This document shows positions 1 through 8,601 of a DNA stretch of 38,323 nt, piece after piece (the stretch's first letter is position 1; every line of letters starts with the position of its first letter). Source of the stretch: Flavobacterium psychraerolatum (GTDB lineage Bacteria; Bacteroidota; Bacteroidia; Flavobacteriales; Flavobacteriaceae); contig NZ_JAOQMX010000044.1 of NCBI RefSeq assembly GCF_025960985.1, forward strand, positions 1-38,323, written 5' to 3'. The notes under the pieces are model-generated. The model worked only from the letters and a program-made list of their open reading frames with translations. It was not told the DNA's origin and did no database searches. Made by a program: the position numbers and the translations under genes.

Positions 1-518
1 CAAAGACACAATATTCAATAATTTAATCAAAAGAATGGTAAAAGCAGATAATATTTGTCAAAAGGAGATTATATGTAACTAACTGCTTACCTCAAATTTT
101 TTATTTTTGATTCTTATATTTCGTCTTATTTGCACGATATTAAAAATGATTTCAGTTAACTCATAAATACCCACAAGTTTATGCGTTTTTTCTGAAAACT
201 CAAAACTATAACCAAAATTTTTTCTGTAATTTACAAACACTCCTAAATGCTTCCCAAATAGTTGCGTAAGGGATGGCCCCGAAAAGTCGGGAGGCATCCT
301 TTGCTGTTGCGACAACAAACGGGAAAGATACAATGTACAACCCGACCCGTACTTTTTACGTAGTCCCGAAAGCTTTCCGAAGCCCAAACAAAAAAACATC
401 TAATTCAGTCGGAAAAGCCAAATTTAAAGGGATTGTCTATTTTTTGTCTAGTTTGCTTTGTTTGGTAAGTGGTTTTAATGATTGAATTTTGTGATTAGGA
501 AACTAATCAACCAAAACC
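1..518. other. Non-coding left flank with a structured element
   Basis: No gene could be supported in this stretch. Positions 1-260 are AT-rich with many stops on the plus strand. A 106-codon open frame on the minus strand (399-79) has no recognisable domain, and its upstream part runs through the structured element at 261-390, so it is not called. Positions 390-518 form the leader of the GH86 gene. No exact TTG-N17-23-TANNTTTG promoter was found there; TCTAGTTTG near 448-456 is one base short of the -7 consensus. Confidence 0.5.
261..390 (+). repeat. Structured intergenic element, copy A
   Basis: A GGATG (271-275) / CATCC (295-299) stem encloses CCCGA (278-282) / TCGGG (287-291). It is followed by CCTTTGC, an A-rich loop and GGGAAAGATACAATG, and then CCCGACCCG. 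The order GCATCCTTTGC, spacer, AAAGATA, then a G/C-rich closing arm matches copy B near 36417-36495. From memory, similar elements are scattered between genes in Flavobacterium genomes; they may correspond to an RNA motif such as Flavo-1, which is unverified. The element lies upstream of the GH86 gene, but its function and true strand are unknown. Confidence 0.45.
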
Positions 519-2684
519 ATGAAAAAACAATACCTAATACTTCTTTTAGTGCCGGCAGCTTTTTTTGCCCAAGTAAAAGTAGATGTGAACCTGAATGTAA
601 AACATACTGTTGGCGGCGTTTCGACTTTTGAACGCTCTAAGTTCATTACCATGCATGCCAATACAACTGAGGCGGAATGGGATGGAGACAATCAAATTGT
701 CGATTTACGAAATGATTTCCTGAATGGTCTGGATGTGTATTTGGGTCGTGAAACGGGATTGATTACCTATACTTTAAATCAGGTGGCGCAGGATCCTGCA
801 CGTGCTGGTTATGCTAGTCCTACTGATATTGCTTCAAGAGGATTGTCGTCTCGAAATAGTTTTGCAGCCAAAACCAATTTAGCGCAATACGAGAGCCGCA
901 AAGGAGGAATGATTTTTGGTGGTCAATTGTATCCATTTTGGACGGGTGTTGGGCAAAAACCAACAGCTAAAGGATGGAATCTAGCCAACGGAACTGCAAC
1001 AGGAGAGTACATGGGGCGTTTCATGAAAGAATTTTTTGGAGGGAACGGACCTAGTTTACCTGCTTTTTTGGAAATTGTCAACGAGCCTGATTATGAACTA
1101 TTGGGTGGTGTGAAAGAATATACCAAAACGATTGCGGAGATAGCCAATTTTCACATTGCAGCTGCCGATGCGATTAGAGCGCAAATGCCAAATACTAAGA
1201 TTTGTGGGTATACCAATTCGTTTCCGTATTACGAAGTAGGGGAGTTTCAGCGTTGGTTCAACCGAGACAAAATGTTTATGGATATGGCGGGAAGCAAAAT
1301 GGATTATTATTCGATTCATTTATATGATTTTCCAACCATTGGCGGAAAACGTCAGATGCGCTCTGGAAGTAATCTAGAAGCCACTTTTGACATGATGGAT
1401 CATTATGGAAAACTTTCGGTAGGATCGGTAAAGCCTTATGTACTTTCGGAATATGGAGCACAAACACATGATTCCAACAACCAACAATGGAGTTCGTATA
1501 GAGATTGGCTAAATGTGAAGTCGTTCAACTCGATGCTGATGTCGTTTTTGGAAAGACCCAACACGATTGCTAGTGCGATTCCGTTTGTGATTGTAAAAGC
1601 CGAATGGGGTTACAACAGCACAACTGGAGTTCCTTATACCAGCCGATTAATGCGCAAAGCCAATGAGCCAGCGAGTTATACCGGACAATGGGTGTATACC
1701 GATTTTGTAAAATTTTACCAACAATGGAAAAACGTAAAAGGTACTCGTGTAGACATCAAATCTGACGATCCCGATATTTTGGTAAAAGCTTACGTGGACG
1801 GAAATAAAGGCTATGTGATTATCAATAATTTGGAACAAGCAATCAAAACGATTGATTTGAGTCTTTTTGATCATGATGATAGAGCTGTTACGCAGATTGT
1901 AAAACGATACCTAACCTTGACAGGCAACCAAACAGATTTACAAGAAACAACGACAACTACACCGATTACGTCATTGACTATAGGTTCAGAATCGCATGTT
2001 ATTTTGGAATATACTTTTGCCAACCCAATTGCGATTGATAGAACCTTGGATGAAACAAAATACTATGCCGACGATTACTTAAAACCAATCGTTGCAGCAA
2101 ATACGCCAGTGCTTTATAATGTAAACGGCATTACCAAAGGCACTTACGGTGAAGCAGTATTACGTGTTGGAGTTGGTAGAGCCACTGGTAAATCCTTAGT
2201 TCCCGTAATCAAAGTAAACAATACAATCGTGGCAACGCCTACCGATTTTAGAGGGGATAATCAACCGCAAAGAGATTCCTTTTTTGGAGTATTAGAAATT
2301 CCTGTTCCTTACAGTTTATTGGCTGCCAATAACGTGGTTTCGGTACAATTTCCAGATGCAGGCGGACATGTAAGTAGTGTATGTTTACAAGTGAATAATT
2401 TCAGTCACAATATTCGTCTTTTATCGAATGAAAAATTTCAATACGATAATCAAATTAGCATTTCTCCAAATCCAGCCAAAGAACAAGCAGTGCTGACAAT
2501 CGTGGATGATTTGGTCAATAGCACGGCCAATATATACAATGTTCAAGGAGCTTTGGTGCAAGAAGTAAATTTGGCACAGTTGGCCAACAAACTTGATATA
2601 AGTAAATTAACTAAAGGTGTTTATTTTGTAGTTATTGTGAAGAATAACATTAAAATGGCCAAAACGAAATTGATCGTAAATTAG
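519..2684 (+). CDS. GH86 beta-agarase/beta-porphyranase, T9SS-secreted
   Basis: An endo-acting glycoside hydrolase predicted to cut the beta-1,4 linkages of agar or porphyran at the cell surface or outside the cell. A signal peptide covers residues 1-17 (cleavage near AFFA-Q). The catalytic TIM-barrel region shows the GH86 pattern with LEIVNEPDYE (acid/base E189) and YVLSEYGAQT (nucleophile E311). A beta-rich region follows, and the last ~80 residues are a T9SS type A sorting domain (ISISPNPAKEQ ... LTKGVYFVVI), so export and surface attachment or release by type IX secretion is expected. It is a single-gene unit followed by a strong terminator. The split between agarase and porphyranase specificity cannot be read from the sequence alone. 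The family assignment is firm; the exact substrate is inferred from neighbours such as GH117 and GH16. Confidence 0.88.
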   Translation: MKKQYLILLLVPAAFFAQVKVDVNLNVKHTVGGVSTFERSKFITMHANTTEAEWDGDNQIVDLRNDFLNGLDVYLGRETGLITYTLNQVAQDPARAGYASPTDIASRGLSSRNSFAAKTNLAQYESRKGGMIFGGQLYPFWTGVGQKPTAKGWNLANGTATGEYMGRFMKEFFGGNGPSLPAFLEIVNEPDYELLGGVKEYTKTIAEIANFHIAAADAIRAQMPNTKICGYTNSFPYYEVGEFQRWFNRDKMFMDMAGSKMDYYSIHLYDFPTIGGKRQMRSGSNLEATFDMMDHYGKLSVGSVKPYVLSEYGAQTHDSNNQQWSSYRDWLNVKSFNSMLMSFLERPNTIASAIPFVIVKAEWGYNSTTGVPYTSRLMRKANEPASYTGQWVYTDFVKFYQQWKNVKGTRVDIKSDDPDILVKAYVDGNKGYVIINNLEQAIKTIDLSLFDHDDRAVTQIVKRYLTLTGNQTDLQETTTTTPITSLTIGSESHVILEYTFANPIAIDRTLDETKYYADDYLKPIVAANTPVLYNVNGITKGTYGEAVLRVGVGRATGKSLVPVIKVNNTIVATPTDFRGDNQPQRDSFFGVLEIPVPYSLLAANNVVSVQFPDAGGHVSSVCLQVNNFSHNIRLLSNEKFQYDNQISISPNPAKEQAVLTIVDDLVNSTANIYNVQGALVQEVNLAQLANKLDISKLTKGVYFVVIVKNNIKMAKTKLIVN

Positions 2685-2737
2685 GTTTGATTGGTTCCTA
2701 ATTAAAAAATAACCAATTGTTTAAGTTTAAAGTTAGT

Positions 2738-2776
2738 AGAGTCGAATTTGAGTAAATCAAATTCGGCTCTGTGTTT
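2738..2776 (+). terminator. Terminator of the GH86 gene
   Basis: A 14-bp stem (2738-2751 with 2757-2770, one G-T pair) has a 5-nt loop and is followed by GTGTTTTT. It lies 53 bases after the GH86 stop codon. Confidence 0.85.
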
Positions 2777-2830
2777 TTACAGTAATACGCTTTTTGAAAC
2801 TATCTTTTTCGAATAAAATAAAGACAAAGA

Positions 2831-2871
2831 AAAACCCAATCTACTACTCTTTTTGTACTAGATTGGGTTTT
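2831..2871 (-). terminator. Terminator of the dehydrogenase-GH16-GH2-esterase run
   Basis: A perfect 13-bp stem (AAAACCCAATCTA with its complement at 2859-2871) and a 15-nt loop. On the minus strand the stem ends in TTTT followed by a T-rich tail. It lies 21 bases past the esterase stop codon and may work in both directions. Confidence 0.8.
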
Positions 2872-2892
2872 GTATTTACAGTAGAAAATGTT

Positions 2893-3699
2893 TTAAAGGG
2901 TCACAAATTGACTAAAAAACAATAAACTATCTTGAACATGCTCTTGCCAATACGGCCATTCGTGAGCACCTTCAAACTCTTCATAGGTATGATTAATATC
3001 TGCTTCGTCTAGTTGCTGGTGCAAAAGCCGATTGTGCTCAATCAATAAATCGTCTTTGCCACAATCAAAACGCAAATAGGGGAGTTCTGCTCTGTTTTTT
3101 AAAATGGTTTCAAATACATCTTCGTCACAACTATTTATTTGATTGTATTGGTTTTCGTCTTCTTCGACAAACAACGGCATTTGGTTTTTGTTGGTGATAG
3201 ACGAATGTCCCGAGATTGCTTTGTACTTGTTTGGGTATTTTGCACCTAGATGCAAGGCTCCAAAACCACCCATGGATAATCCAGAGATAAACAAATCAGA
3301 AGTCGAACTGGTGCAATCAATATTTTCGATCACCGCATTTATAACATCGTCAACAATCCAAGATTCAAAATTCTTGTCATTGTGAGGCAAATAAGCAGAA
3401 CCATCGCCCCACAATCCGTCTGATGGCATTGCCAAAACCATGGGTTTTATTTTGCCTTCTTGCATCATTTTTAGAGCGGTCAAATGTACTCCTGCTTTGT
3501 GCGCCCAAATCCAGGCACTGCCATAAACGCCATGAAGTAAGGTTACAATTGGAACATTTGTTAAATCTTTCATCGGAGGAACAAACACACAAATATCACC
3601 ACGCCCTTGCAAATTGGGCGTTTTCACGGTGATAAAACGAAGGTTGTTGCTTTCGAATTCGGGGTTCGAAATTTCGGTAGTTCTAAATTTTGATTCCAT
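2893..3699 (-). CDS. Alpha/beta-hydrolase esterase (Esterase D / PF00756 type)
   Basis: A 268-residue serine esterase of the putative-esterase/Esterase D family. The nucleophile elbow is GLSMGGFGA (S142). The probable acid is in CGKDDLL (D216 or D217) and the base is in GAHEWPYW (H246). HGVYGSAWIW forms the oxyanion region. No signal peptide is visible, so it should be cytoplasmic. It is the last gene of a minus-strand run and starts 4 bases after the GH2 stop, which implies co-transcription. The family includes S-formylglutathione hydrolases and carbohydrate deacylases. With the zinc dehydrogenase at the head of the same run, a role in handling a methyl- or formyl-derived product is possible, but removal of an acyl group from imported oligosaccharides is equally likely. 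The substrate is unknown. Confidence 0.82.
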   Translation of the reverse strand: MESKFRTTEISNPEFESNNLRFITVKTPNLQGRGDICVFVPPMKDLTNVPIVTLLHGVYGSAWIWAHKAGVHLTALKMMQEGKIKPMVLAMPSDGLWGDGSAYLPHNDKNFESWIVDDVINAVIENIDCTSSTSDLFISGLSMGGFGALHLGAKYPNKYKAISGHSSITNKNQMPLFVEEDENQYNQINSCDEDVFETILKNRAELPYLRFDCGKDDLLIEHNRLLHQQLDEADINHTYEEFEGAHEWPYWQEHVQDSLLFFSQFVTL

Positions 3700-3703
3700 A
3701 TTT

Positions 3704-6199
3704 TTATTTTACGGCTAACTCTGTACTTGTCGCTTGGATATTTTTTGTTTTTGCCGCAAGCGTGATTTTACCTTTCGAAATAGACTGTACAAATATAACC
3801 GCTTGACCGTTGAAAAACTTACGTTTTGGTTTAGATAAATTTTGCATATTAACTGGATCTCCATTTCCAGCAGCCAAAAACGTTGCCGCTCCTGATACTT
3901 CTATATCCATATCTTCATTAAAGTGCGGACATAGATTTCCGTCTTTGTCCACCATAGAAACTACATAAACTCCCACTTCTCCATTTTGAATTGTTGCAAT
4001 TTCTGGTTCTATTTTTATCGAATGAGGTGCTCCCGCAGTTACTCTTTTGGTTTCGGCTACTTTTTTATTGTTTTTGTCATAAGCTACAATTTTGGCTTCA
4101 CCAGGTTCGTACACCACATCGTCCCAAACAATTGCATAGGCTTTGAATAAATCCCAATTACCACCACCAGAAGCTTCTTTTGCCAAATTATTAGTTTCGA
4201 AATCTAATTTGCTTAATGGTTTTTTGGTTCGAATACCATAACTTTTTCCGTTCACAAACAGTTCTGCTTTCTCATAATTAGTATAACAAACTACTGGAAA
4301 GGATTTTACTTTCAAGTCAGGCCAAGTCCAATGTGGGAAAAAGTGCAATACTTTTGCGTCTTTATTCCACTGTGCTTGGTATTGGTAAAATTTATCTTTT
4401 TCTAATCCTACAAAATCCACTGGTGCAAAGTACGAGCTACGTGCTTCGGCATTGTGATACGGTGAAGGTTCTCCTAAATAATCATATCCCGTCCATACAA
4501 ATTCGCCATAAACAGATGGGTTTTTCTCTTGAGAAGCAAACTCTTTGTACGCAGGATATCCCCAAGGGACATTGGTCGTTTCAAAATTACCAGGATGTCC
4601 ATCAGGATACACAACGGTATGGGATGAATCGCCTCTCTTGCCGTGAATGGTATCAAAAACAACTGGGAATTTATAACTATTTCGAACACTTACTGAACCG
4701 CCCGTTTCGCTAGCAAAAAATTTCAAATTTGGATATTGCTTTCGAATGGCTCCATAAATACCTGCTTTATAATTAAAAGCAGCCACATCTACGGTAGTCG
4801 CCATGCCACTTACAATCGCGTTTTTGGCAGAGTTAAATCCTGCTGTTGTAGCACGTGTGGTGTCTAGTGATTTTACTATTTTGTTTAAGTAAGACGTAAT
4901 TTTGTTAGGATCATGTTTGTACTGCTCCATGATTTCGTTACCGATGCTCCACATAATAATACTGGGGTGATTTCGATCTCTCAAAATCATATCGGTCAAA
5001 TCAGTTTTCGACCATTTGTCAAAATGGATAGAATAACCGTTGGTTACTTTACCAATCTGCCATTCGTCAAAAGCTTCATCAATAGCTAATAATCCCATTT
5101 CATCACAAACGTCCAAAGCTTCGGGAGCTGGTGGATTGTGTGAAAAACGAATCGCATTAACACCCATCACTTTCATTTTTTTCATTTGTCGAACAAATAA
5201 CTCTCTGTGAAAAGCGGCTCCAACTGGCCCCAAATCATGGTGCATGTTCACGCCATTGAAACGTACTTTTTTGTCATTCAAATAAAAACCATCTACTTCA
5301 TAACGAACCGTTCTGATTCCGAAAGTAGTTGAATAAGTATCTATAACTTCATTTCCGGCAAGAATAGTCGTTTTCAATTGATACAAATTAGGATTTTCTA
5401 AACTCCATAATTCAGGTTTCGAAATTTCAAATTGTTCGTTTACTAATTGGTTGTCGTTGATTTGTACGGAAGAAGTTTTCGAACTAACTACTTTTCCAGA
5501 AGGATTAAGTACTTCGTTTTTTATCGTGTATTTTCCGTTTCCTACTACCTCTAAATTTAAATTCGCAATAGCTTTCTTTTTCGAAATAGAAGGTGTGGTT
5601 ACAAAAGTCCCCCAAGTTTTTACGTGTGTAGCATTGGTTTTTATAATCGAAACTTTGCGGTACAAACCAGCTCCAGGATACCAACGTGATTGACTGTTGA
5701 AGTTCTCCAATCGAACGGCAATTGTGTTGTCACCCGCTTTTAAAAATTTAGTCACATCAAAATAAAAGGAAATGTATCCAAAAGGTCTTTCGCCTACGTA
5801 TTGTCCATTTACAAAAACTTTGGAGTTGCTCATGGCACCATCAAACATAATTTGTACTTTGCCTTTTAAGTCGGCAGCAGATACAGAATATTGGGTTCTA
5901 TACCAACCGATGCCAACGTATGGCAAAGCACCACTACGACCCGTGCGGTAAAAGGGTTTGTTGTCGCCGTCTTGAACCACCATGGTTAGTTGTACGTCAT
6001 TGGCAAAATCAAAATCACCTTTTACAGCCCAATCGTGAGGGACAGTAACTTTTTCCCAATTGGAATCATCAAAGTTTTCCTGAAAAGCAGCACCATAATC
6101 ATAATTGGTGAACTTCCAGTTTTTTAGTAAATCGGTTTGTTGTGCATTGGCGTGGAAAGTCAAAAGAAACAATCCTATTGTTGTCCAAATATTTTTCAT
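3704..6199 (-). CDS. GH2 beta-galactosidase (831 aa)
   Basis: A secreted or periplasmic exo-glycosidase predicted to release beta-D-galactose from galactan oligosaccharides. The signal peptide is at residues 1-19 (FHANA-Q). Domains in order: sugar-binding jelly roll (about 20-190, with PHDWAVKGDF), immunoglobulin-like domain (about 195-300), TIM barrel (about 300-600) and C-terminal beta domains. Catalytic residues are intact: acid/base E422 in MWSIGNE and nucleophile E498 in FFASETGG. The GVNMHHDLGP segment near 316 is the usual GH2 signature region. It sits between GH16 and the esterase in one operon-like run. It is much less like the tandem GH2 pair at 18173-23873 than those are like each other, so its linkage preference probably differs. 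Beta-galactosidase is inferred from the locus; some GH2 proteins are glucuronidases or mannosidases. Confidence 0.85.
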   Translation of the reverse strand: MKNIWTTIGLFLLTFHANAQQTDLLKNWKFTNYDYGAAFQENFDDSNWEKVTVPHDWAVKGDFDFANDVQLTMVVQDGDNKPFYRTGRSGALPYVGIGWYRTQYSVSAADLKGKVQIMFDGAMSNSKVFVNGQYVGERPFGYISFYFDVTKFLKAGDNTIAVRLENFNSQSRWYPGAGLYRKVSIIKTNATHVKTWGTFVTTPSISKKKAIANLNLEVVGNGKYTIKNEVLNPSGKVVSSKTSSVQINDNQLVNEQFEISKPELWSLENPNLYQLKTTILAGNEVIDTYSTTFGIRTVRYEVDGFYLNDKKVRFNGVNMHHDLGPVGAAFHRELFVRQMKKMKVMGVNAIRFSHNPPAPEALDVCDEMGLLAIDEAFDEWQIGKVTNGYSIHFDKWSKTDLTDMILRDRNHPSIIMWSIGNEIMEQYKHDPNKITSYLNKIVKSLDTTRATTAGFNSAKNAIVSGMATTVDVAAFNYKAGIYGAIRKQYPNLKFFASETGGSVSVRNSYKFPVVFDTIHGKRGDSSHTVVYPDGHPGNFETTNVPWGYPAYKEFASQEKNPSVYGEFVWTGYDYLGEPSPYHNAEARSSYFAPVDFVGLEKDKFYQYQAQWNKDAKVLHFFPHWTWPDLKVKSFPVVCYTNYEKAELFVNGKSYGIRTKKPLSKLDFETNNLAKEASGGGNWDLFKAYAIVWDDVVYEPGEAKIVAYDKNNKKVAETKRVTAGAPHSIKIEPEIATIQNGEVGVYVVSMVDKDGNLCPHFNEDMDIEVSGAATFLAAGNGDPVNMQNLSKPKRKFFNGQAVIFVQSISKGKITLAAKTKNIQATSTELAVK

Positions 6200-6271
6200 C
6201 TGTTGGTTTTTATATTTTTTACTATTCTTTAGGTTCTGTAATTCAAATCTAAAGCTTACTTCTGTTACTAA

Positions 6272-7141
6272 TTAAGGTTTTGCAGTAACCAATTTATAGG
6301 TTCTTATGTAGTCAATCAAGGCAGTTCTGTCTTTTTTGGATGCTGACATTAGTTTACTGTTTTTCTCTGGAATTGGATTCCAATCGTAGACTTCAATAGA
6401 AAAATGAATAAACATTTGTTGGTCAAAGTCCGCAGGAGGCGTTAGTGTATACACATATTTTCCATCCAAATAGAATAATAATTCATTTGGGCTCTTCCAC
6501 CAACAACCGTAGGTATAGAATTTTTCAGAATTTTTTGTTTCTGGAAGGATCATTCCCTGGTCCCTTTTCTCTTCGTTGCAAGTAGTATTTCGTAAAATGG
6601 TATTAGAATGCATAATTTTATCCCATTTTTTGCCCCATTCTTGTGCTAGTGGAGAAATACTTCCCACAGATTCGGTAATGTCAATCTCGTGTTTTTTGCC
6701 ACAGGTATTTTTAGACATTATCCAAAAACCGCCACCCATTTCTGTTTTGCTCATTTTGAAAGTACTCTCAAAATAATAACCATAAGTTACGGGATTTACT
6801 GCTCTAATAATACCTCCGTAATAATCATAATTGGTAGGCGTGTTGTATTTGTTGCTTACAAAACGCTCGTCTAGTTTTCCAACTTCAATATTTAAATACC
6901 CGTTTTCGACAGTAACTGCATTTTCTTTAAAAAGGGCAGGAGAACGACCAATCCAACCAAATTCAGGATGACCTTCTGGATCTGCAATCCATTTTTTGGT
7001 ATCTAATGTTTTTCCGTTAAACTCATCGGACAATTCAGAAACCAATTGCCATGATTTACCTTCTGGTGCTTTAATTTGCGCAGTTAATAGAGAACTAAAT
7101 GTTAAAAAAGTTCCAGCTATAAAAAGAATGTTTTTTTTCAT
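6272..7141 (-). CDS. GH16 beta-agarase/beta-porphyranase (289 aa)
   Basis: An endo-hydrolase of the GH16 jelly-roll family acting on agar/porphyran galactan. A signal peptide covers residues 1-21 (LLTA-Q). The catalytic strand is HEIDITES, with nucleophile E152, assisting D154 and acid/base E157. Flanking signatures are SELSDEFNGKTLDTKKW near 35-51 and YGYYFESTFKM near 120. The protein is essentially the catalytic domain alone, with no binding module and no T9SS tag. It is co-oriented between the alcohol dehydrogenase (94-bp gap) and GH2 (72-bp gap). The ITESVG context is of the agarase/porphyranase subfamilies rather than laminarinase or kappa-carrageenase; this is from family knowledge, and the exact subfamily was not computed. 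Confidence 0.85.
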   Translation of the reverse strand: MKKNILFIAGTFLTFSSLLTAQIKAPEGKSWQLVSELSDEFNGKTLDTKKWIADPEGHPEFGWIGRSPALFKENAVTVENGYLNIEVGKLDERFVSNKYNTPTNYDYYGGIIRAVNPVTYGYYFESTFKMSKTEMGGGFWIMSKNTCGKKHEIDITESVGSISPLAQEWGKKWDKIMHSNTILRNTTCNEEKRDQGMILPETKNSEKFYTYGCWWKSPNELLFYLDGKYVYTLTPPADFDQQMFIHFSIEVYDWNPIPEKNSKLMSASKKDRTALIDYIRTYKLVTAKP

Positions 7142-7176
7142 ATCTAGATAATATTTGTTTTTTAATGGAATATGGT

Positions 7177-7221
7177 ATCGCCATTCTTCATCTATGTTTG
7201 TGATAATTGAATCATGGCGAT
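7177..7221 (-). promoter_or_regulatory. Inverted repeat between dehydrogenase and GH16
   Basis: ATCGCCAT (7177-7184) is the perfect complement of ATGGCGAT (7214-7221), with a 29-nt spacer. It lies in the 94-bp gap between the dehydrogenase stop and the GH16 start. It may be an mRNA hairpin that sets the expression ratio or a regulator site. The function is unknown. Confidence 0.3.
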
Positions 7222-7235
7222 TTCATACCTATATA

Positions 7236-8354
7236 TTATTCGAATACAATTACACCTTTGGCATTTTTACCCGACAACATATCGTCTAAGGCTTGTTGTA
7301 AATCTTCTAAAGGATAGGTATTGGTAATCATTTCGTCCAACATGATTTCTCCTTTTCTATAATGCTCCACGATTTTTGGAAAGTCTTTTTGAGGGTTACA
7401 TTTTCCGTATAATGGATTGATGTATTTTTTATCCCATTCGAACAATGACATATCTATTAAAACTTCTTCTTCAATTCCGCTCACTTGAACTGCTGTTCCA
7501 GCGTTTCTAACCATGGCTAGAGGTGCTGCTCCCAAGGCAGGAATGGCAGTACACTCAAAAGCATAATCAGCACCACGACCATTGGTCATTTCTTTGACTT
7601 TTTTGGCAGCATTTAGTAATCCTTTGTCGTTTTTATCGGCTAGAATGGTGTGTGTCGCTCCAAATTCGACTGCCATATCCAAACGTTGTTGGTTGATGTC
7701 GATTGCAATAATCATTGCCGCTTTAGAAACTTTAATTCCTTGGATAACGTTTAATCCAACACCACCAGTTCCTAATACAACGGCAGAAGAATTGGCTTCT
7801 ACTTTTGCTGTATTTACCGCTGAACCAAAACCGGTCATTACACCACAGCTCACAATACTTGCGGCAGGATAACTCATGTCTTGAATAGGGTTTTTGACCA
7901 CCGCAGATTCTTTGACCAACGTATATTCCGACAAAGTACCAATATTAAAAGAGCGAATGATTGGTGTACCGTTCCAAGCCGTTCCCTCTAGGTGTGCGTG
8001 TCCGGGAGTGTATCCGTTTCCGCCAGCCACTACGGGCGAATTATTTTCGCAAATATGTTCGTTTTCGTGTTCACATTGAAAGCATTTTCCACAAGGAGTA
8101 GCCCAGTTCAAAATCACAGCATCACCTACTTTTACAGAAGAGACATTCGATCCAATAGCAGTAACAATTCCCGCACCTTCATGTCCCATTACAATTGGTT
8201 TTCCCCAGTTTAAGGAATCATGATCGGTATGGCATAGACCAGCCGCTTTTACTTGTACCAAAACCTCATCTGCTTGTGGGTTTTCTACTGTTATGGTTTC
8301 TATCGAAAATGTTCCGTCTCCTTTTGCGATTGCTGCTTTACAAGTGATGCTCAT
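7236..8354 (-). CDS. Zinc-dependent alcohol dehydrogenase (MDR family)
   Basis: A 372-residue cytoplasmic medium-chain dehydrogenase. Catalytic zinc ligands C41 (GLCHTDHD), H58 (MGHEGAG) and C170 (VSCGVMTGFG) are present, as is the four-cysteine structural zinc lobe (C88, C91, C94, C102). The Rossmann motif GTGGVG is at 195-200 and D219 after the second strand indicates NAD preference. Length and lobe match class III-like alcohol dehydrogenases. Closely similar-looking enzymes are conserved in flavobacterial porphyran loci beside the P450 genes that demethylate 6-O-methyl-D-galactose; published work (Brott and colleagues, from memory) found one needed for growth on that sugar but not for formaldehyde detoxification. 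No P450, ferredoxin or reductase is present in this window, so that link is inferred. It is the first gene of the minus-strand run ending with the esterase. Confidence 0.88.
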   Translation of the reverse strand: MSITCKAAIAKGDGTFSIETITVENPQADEVLVQVKAAGLCHTDHDSLNWGKPIVMGHEGAGIVTAIGSNVSSVKVGDAVILNWATPCGKCFQCEHENEHICENNSPVVAGGNGYTPGHAHLEGTAWNGTPIIRSFNIGTLSEYTLVKESAVVKNPIQDMSYPAASIVSCGVMTGFGSAVNTAKVEANSSAVVLGTGGVGLNVIQGIKVSKAAMIIAIDINQQRLDMAVEFGATHTILADKNDKGLLNAAKKVKEMTNGRGADYAFECTAIPALGAAPLAMVRNAGTAVQVSGIEEEVLIDMSLFEWDKKYINPLYGKCNPQKDFPKIVEHYRKGEIMLDEMITNTYPLEDLQQALDDMLSGKNAKGVIVFE

Positions 8355-8530
8355 TATAGTGGTATAAATTAAGTTGAAATTAATTTATAAAATTAATCAG
8401 ATGAGTAGTAGTTTATAGAATGTATTTTATCAAATAAATAAACTATTTTGTTTGTTTTATTGTCTAAAACAGTATTAATACGACAGCATAGAATACTTTT
8501 AGGTGTATTTATATTTGTCCTTTAACAAAA

Positions 8531-8557
8531 AAATCCTTTGACAGTATCAAAGGATTT
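8531..8557 (-). terminator. Terminator of the T9SS binding-type protein gene
   Basis: A perfect 11-bp stem AAATCCTTTGA / TCAAAGGATTT with a 5-nt loop. On the minus strand it is followed by a T run (8530-8527). It lies 44 bases past the stop codon of the gene at 8602. Confidence 0.85.
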
Positions 8558-8601
8558 AAAACCTATTTTTTAAAGAGTACTTTACTTACTTATAGTTTTC
8601 T

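Noticed and set aside
79..399. 106-codon minus-strand frame at the left edge
   Set aside because: No recognised domain or start signal, and its first third lies on the structured element, so coding is not supported.
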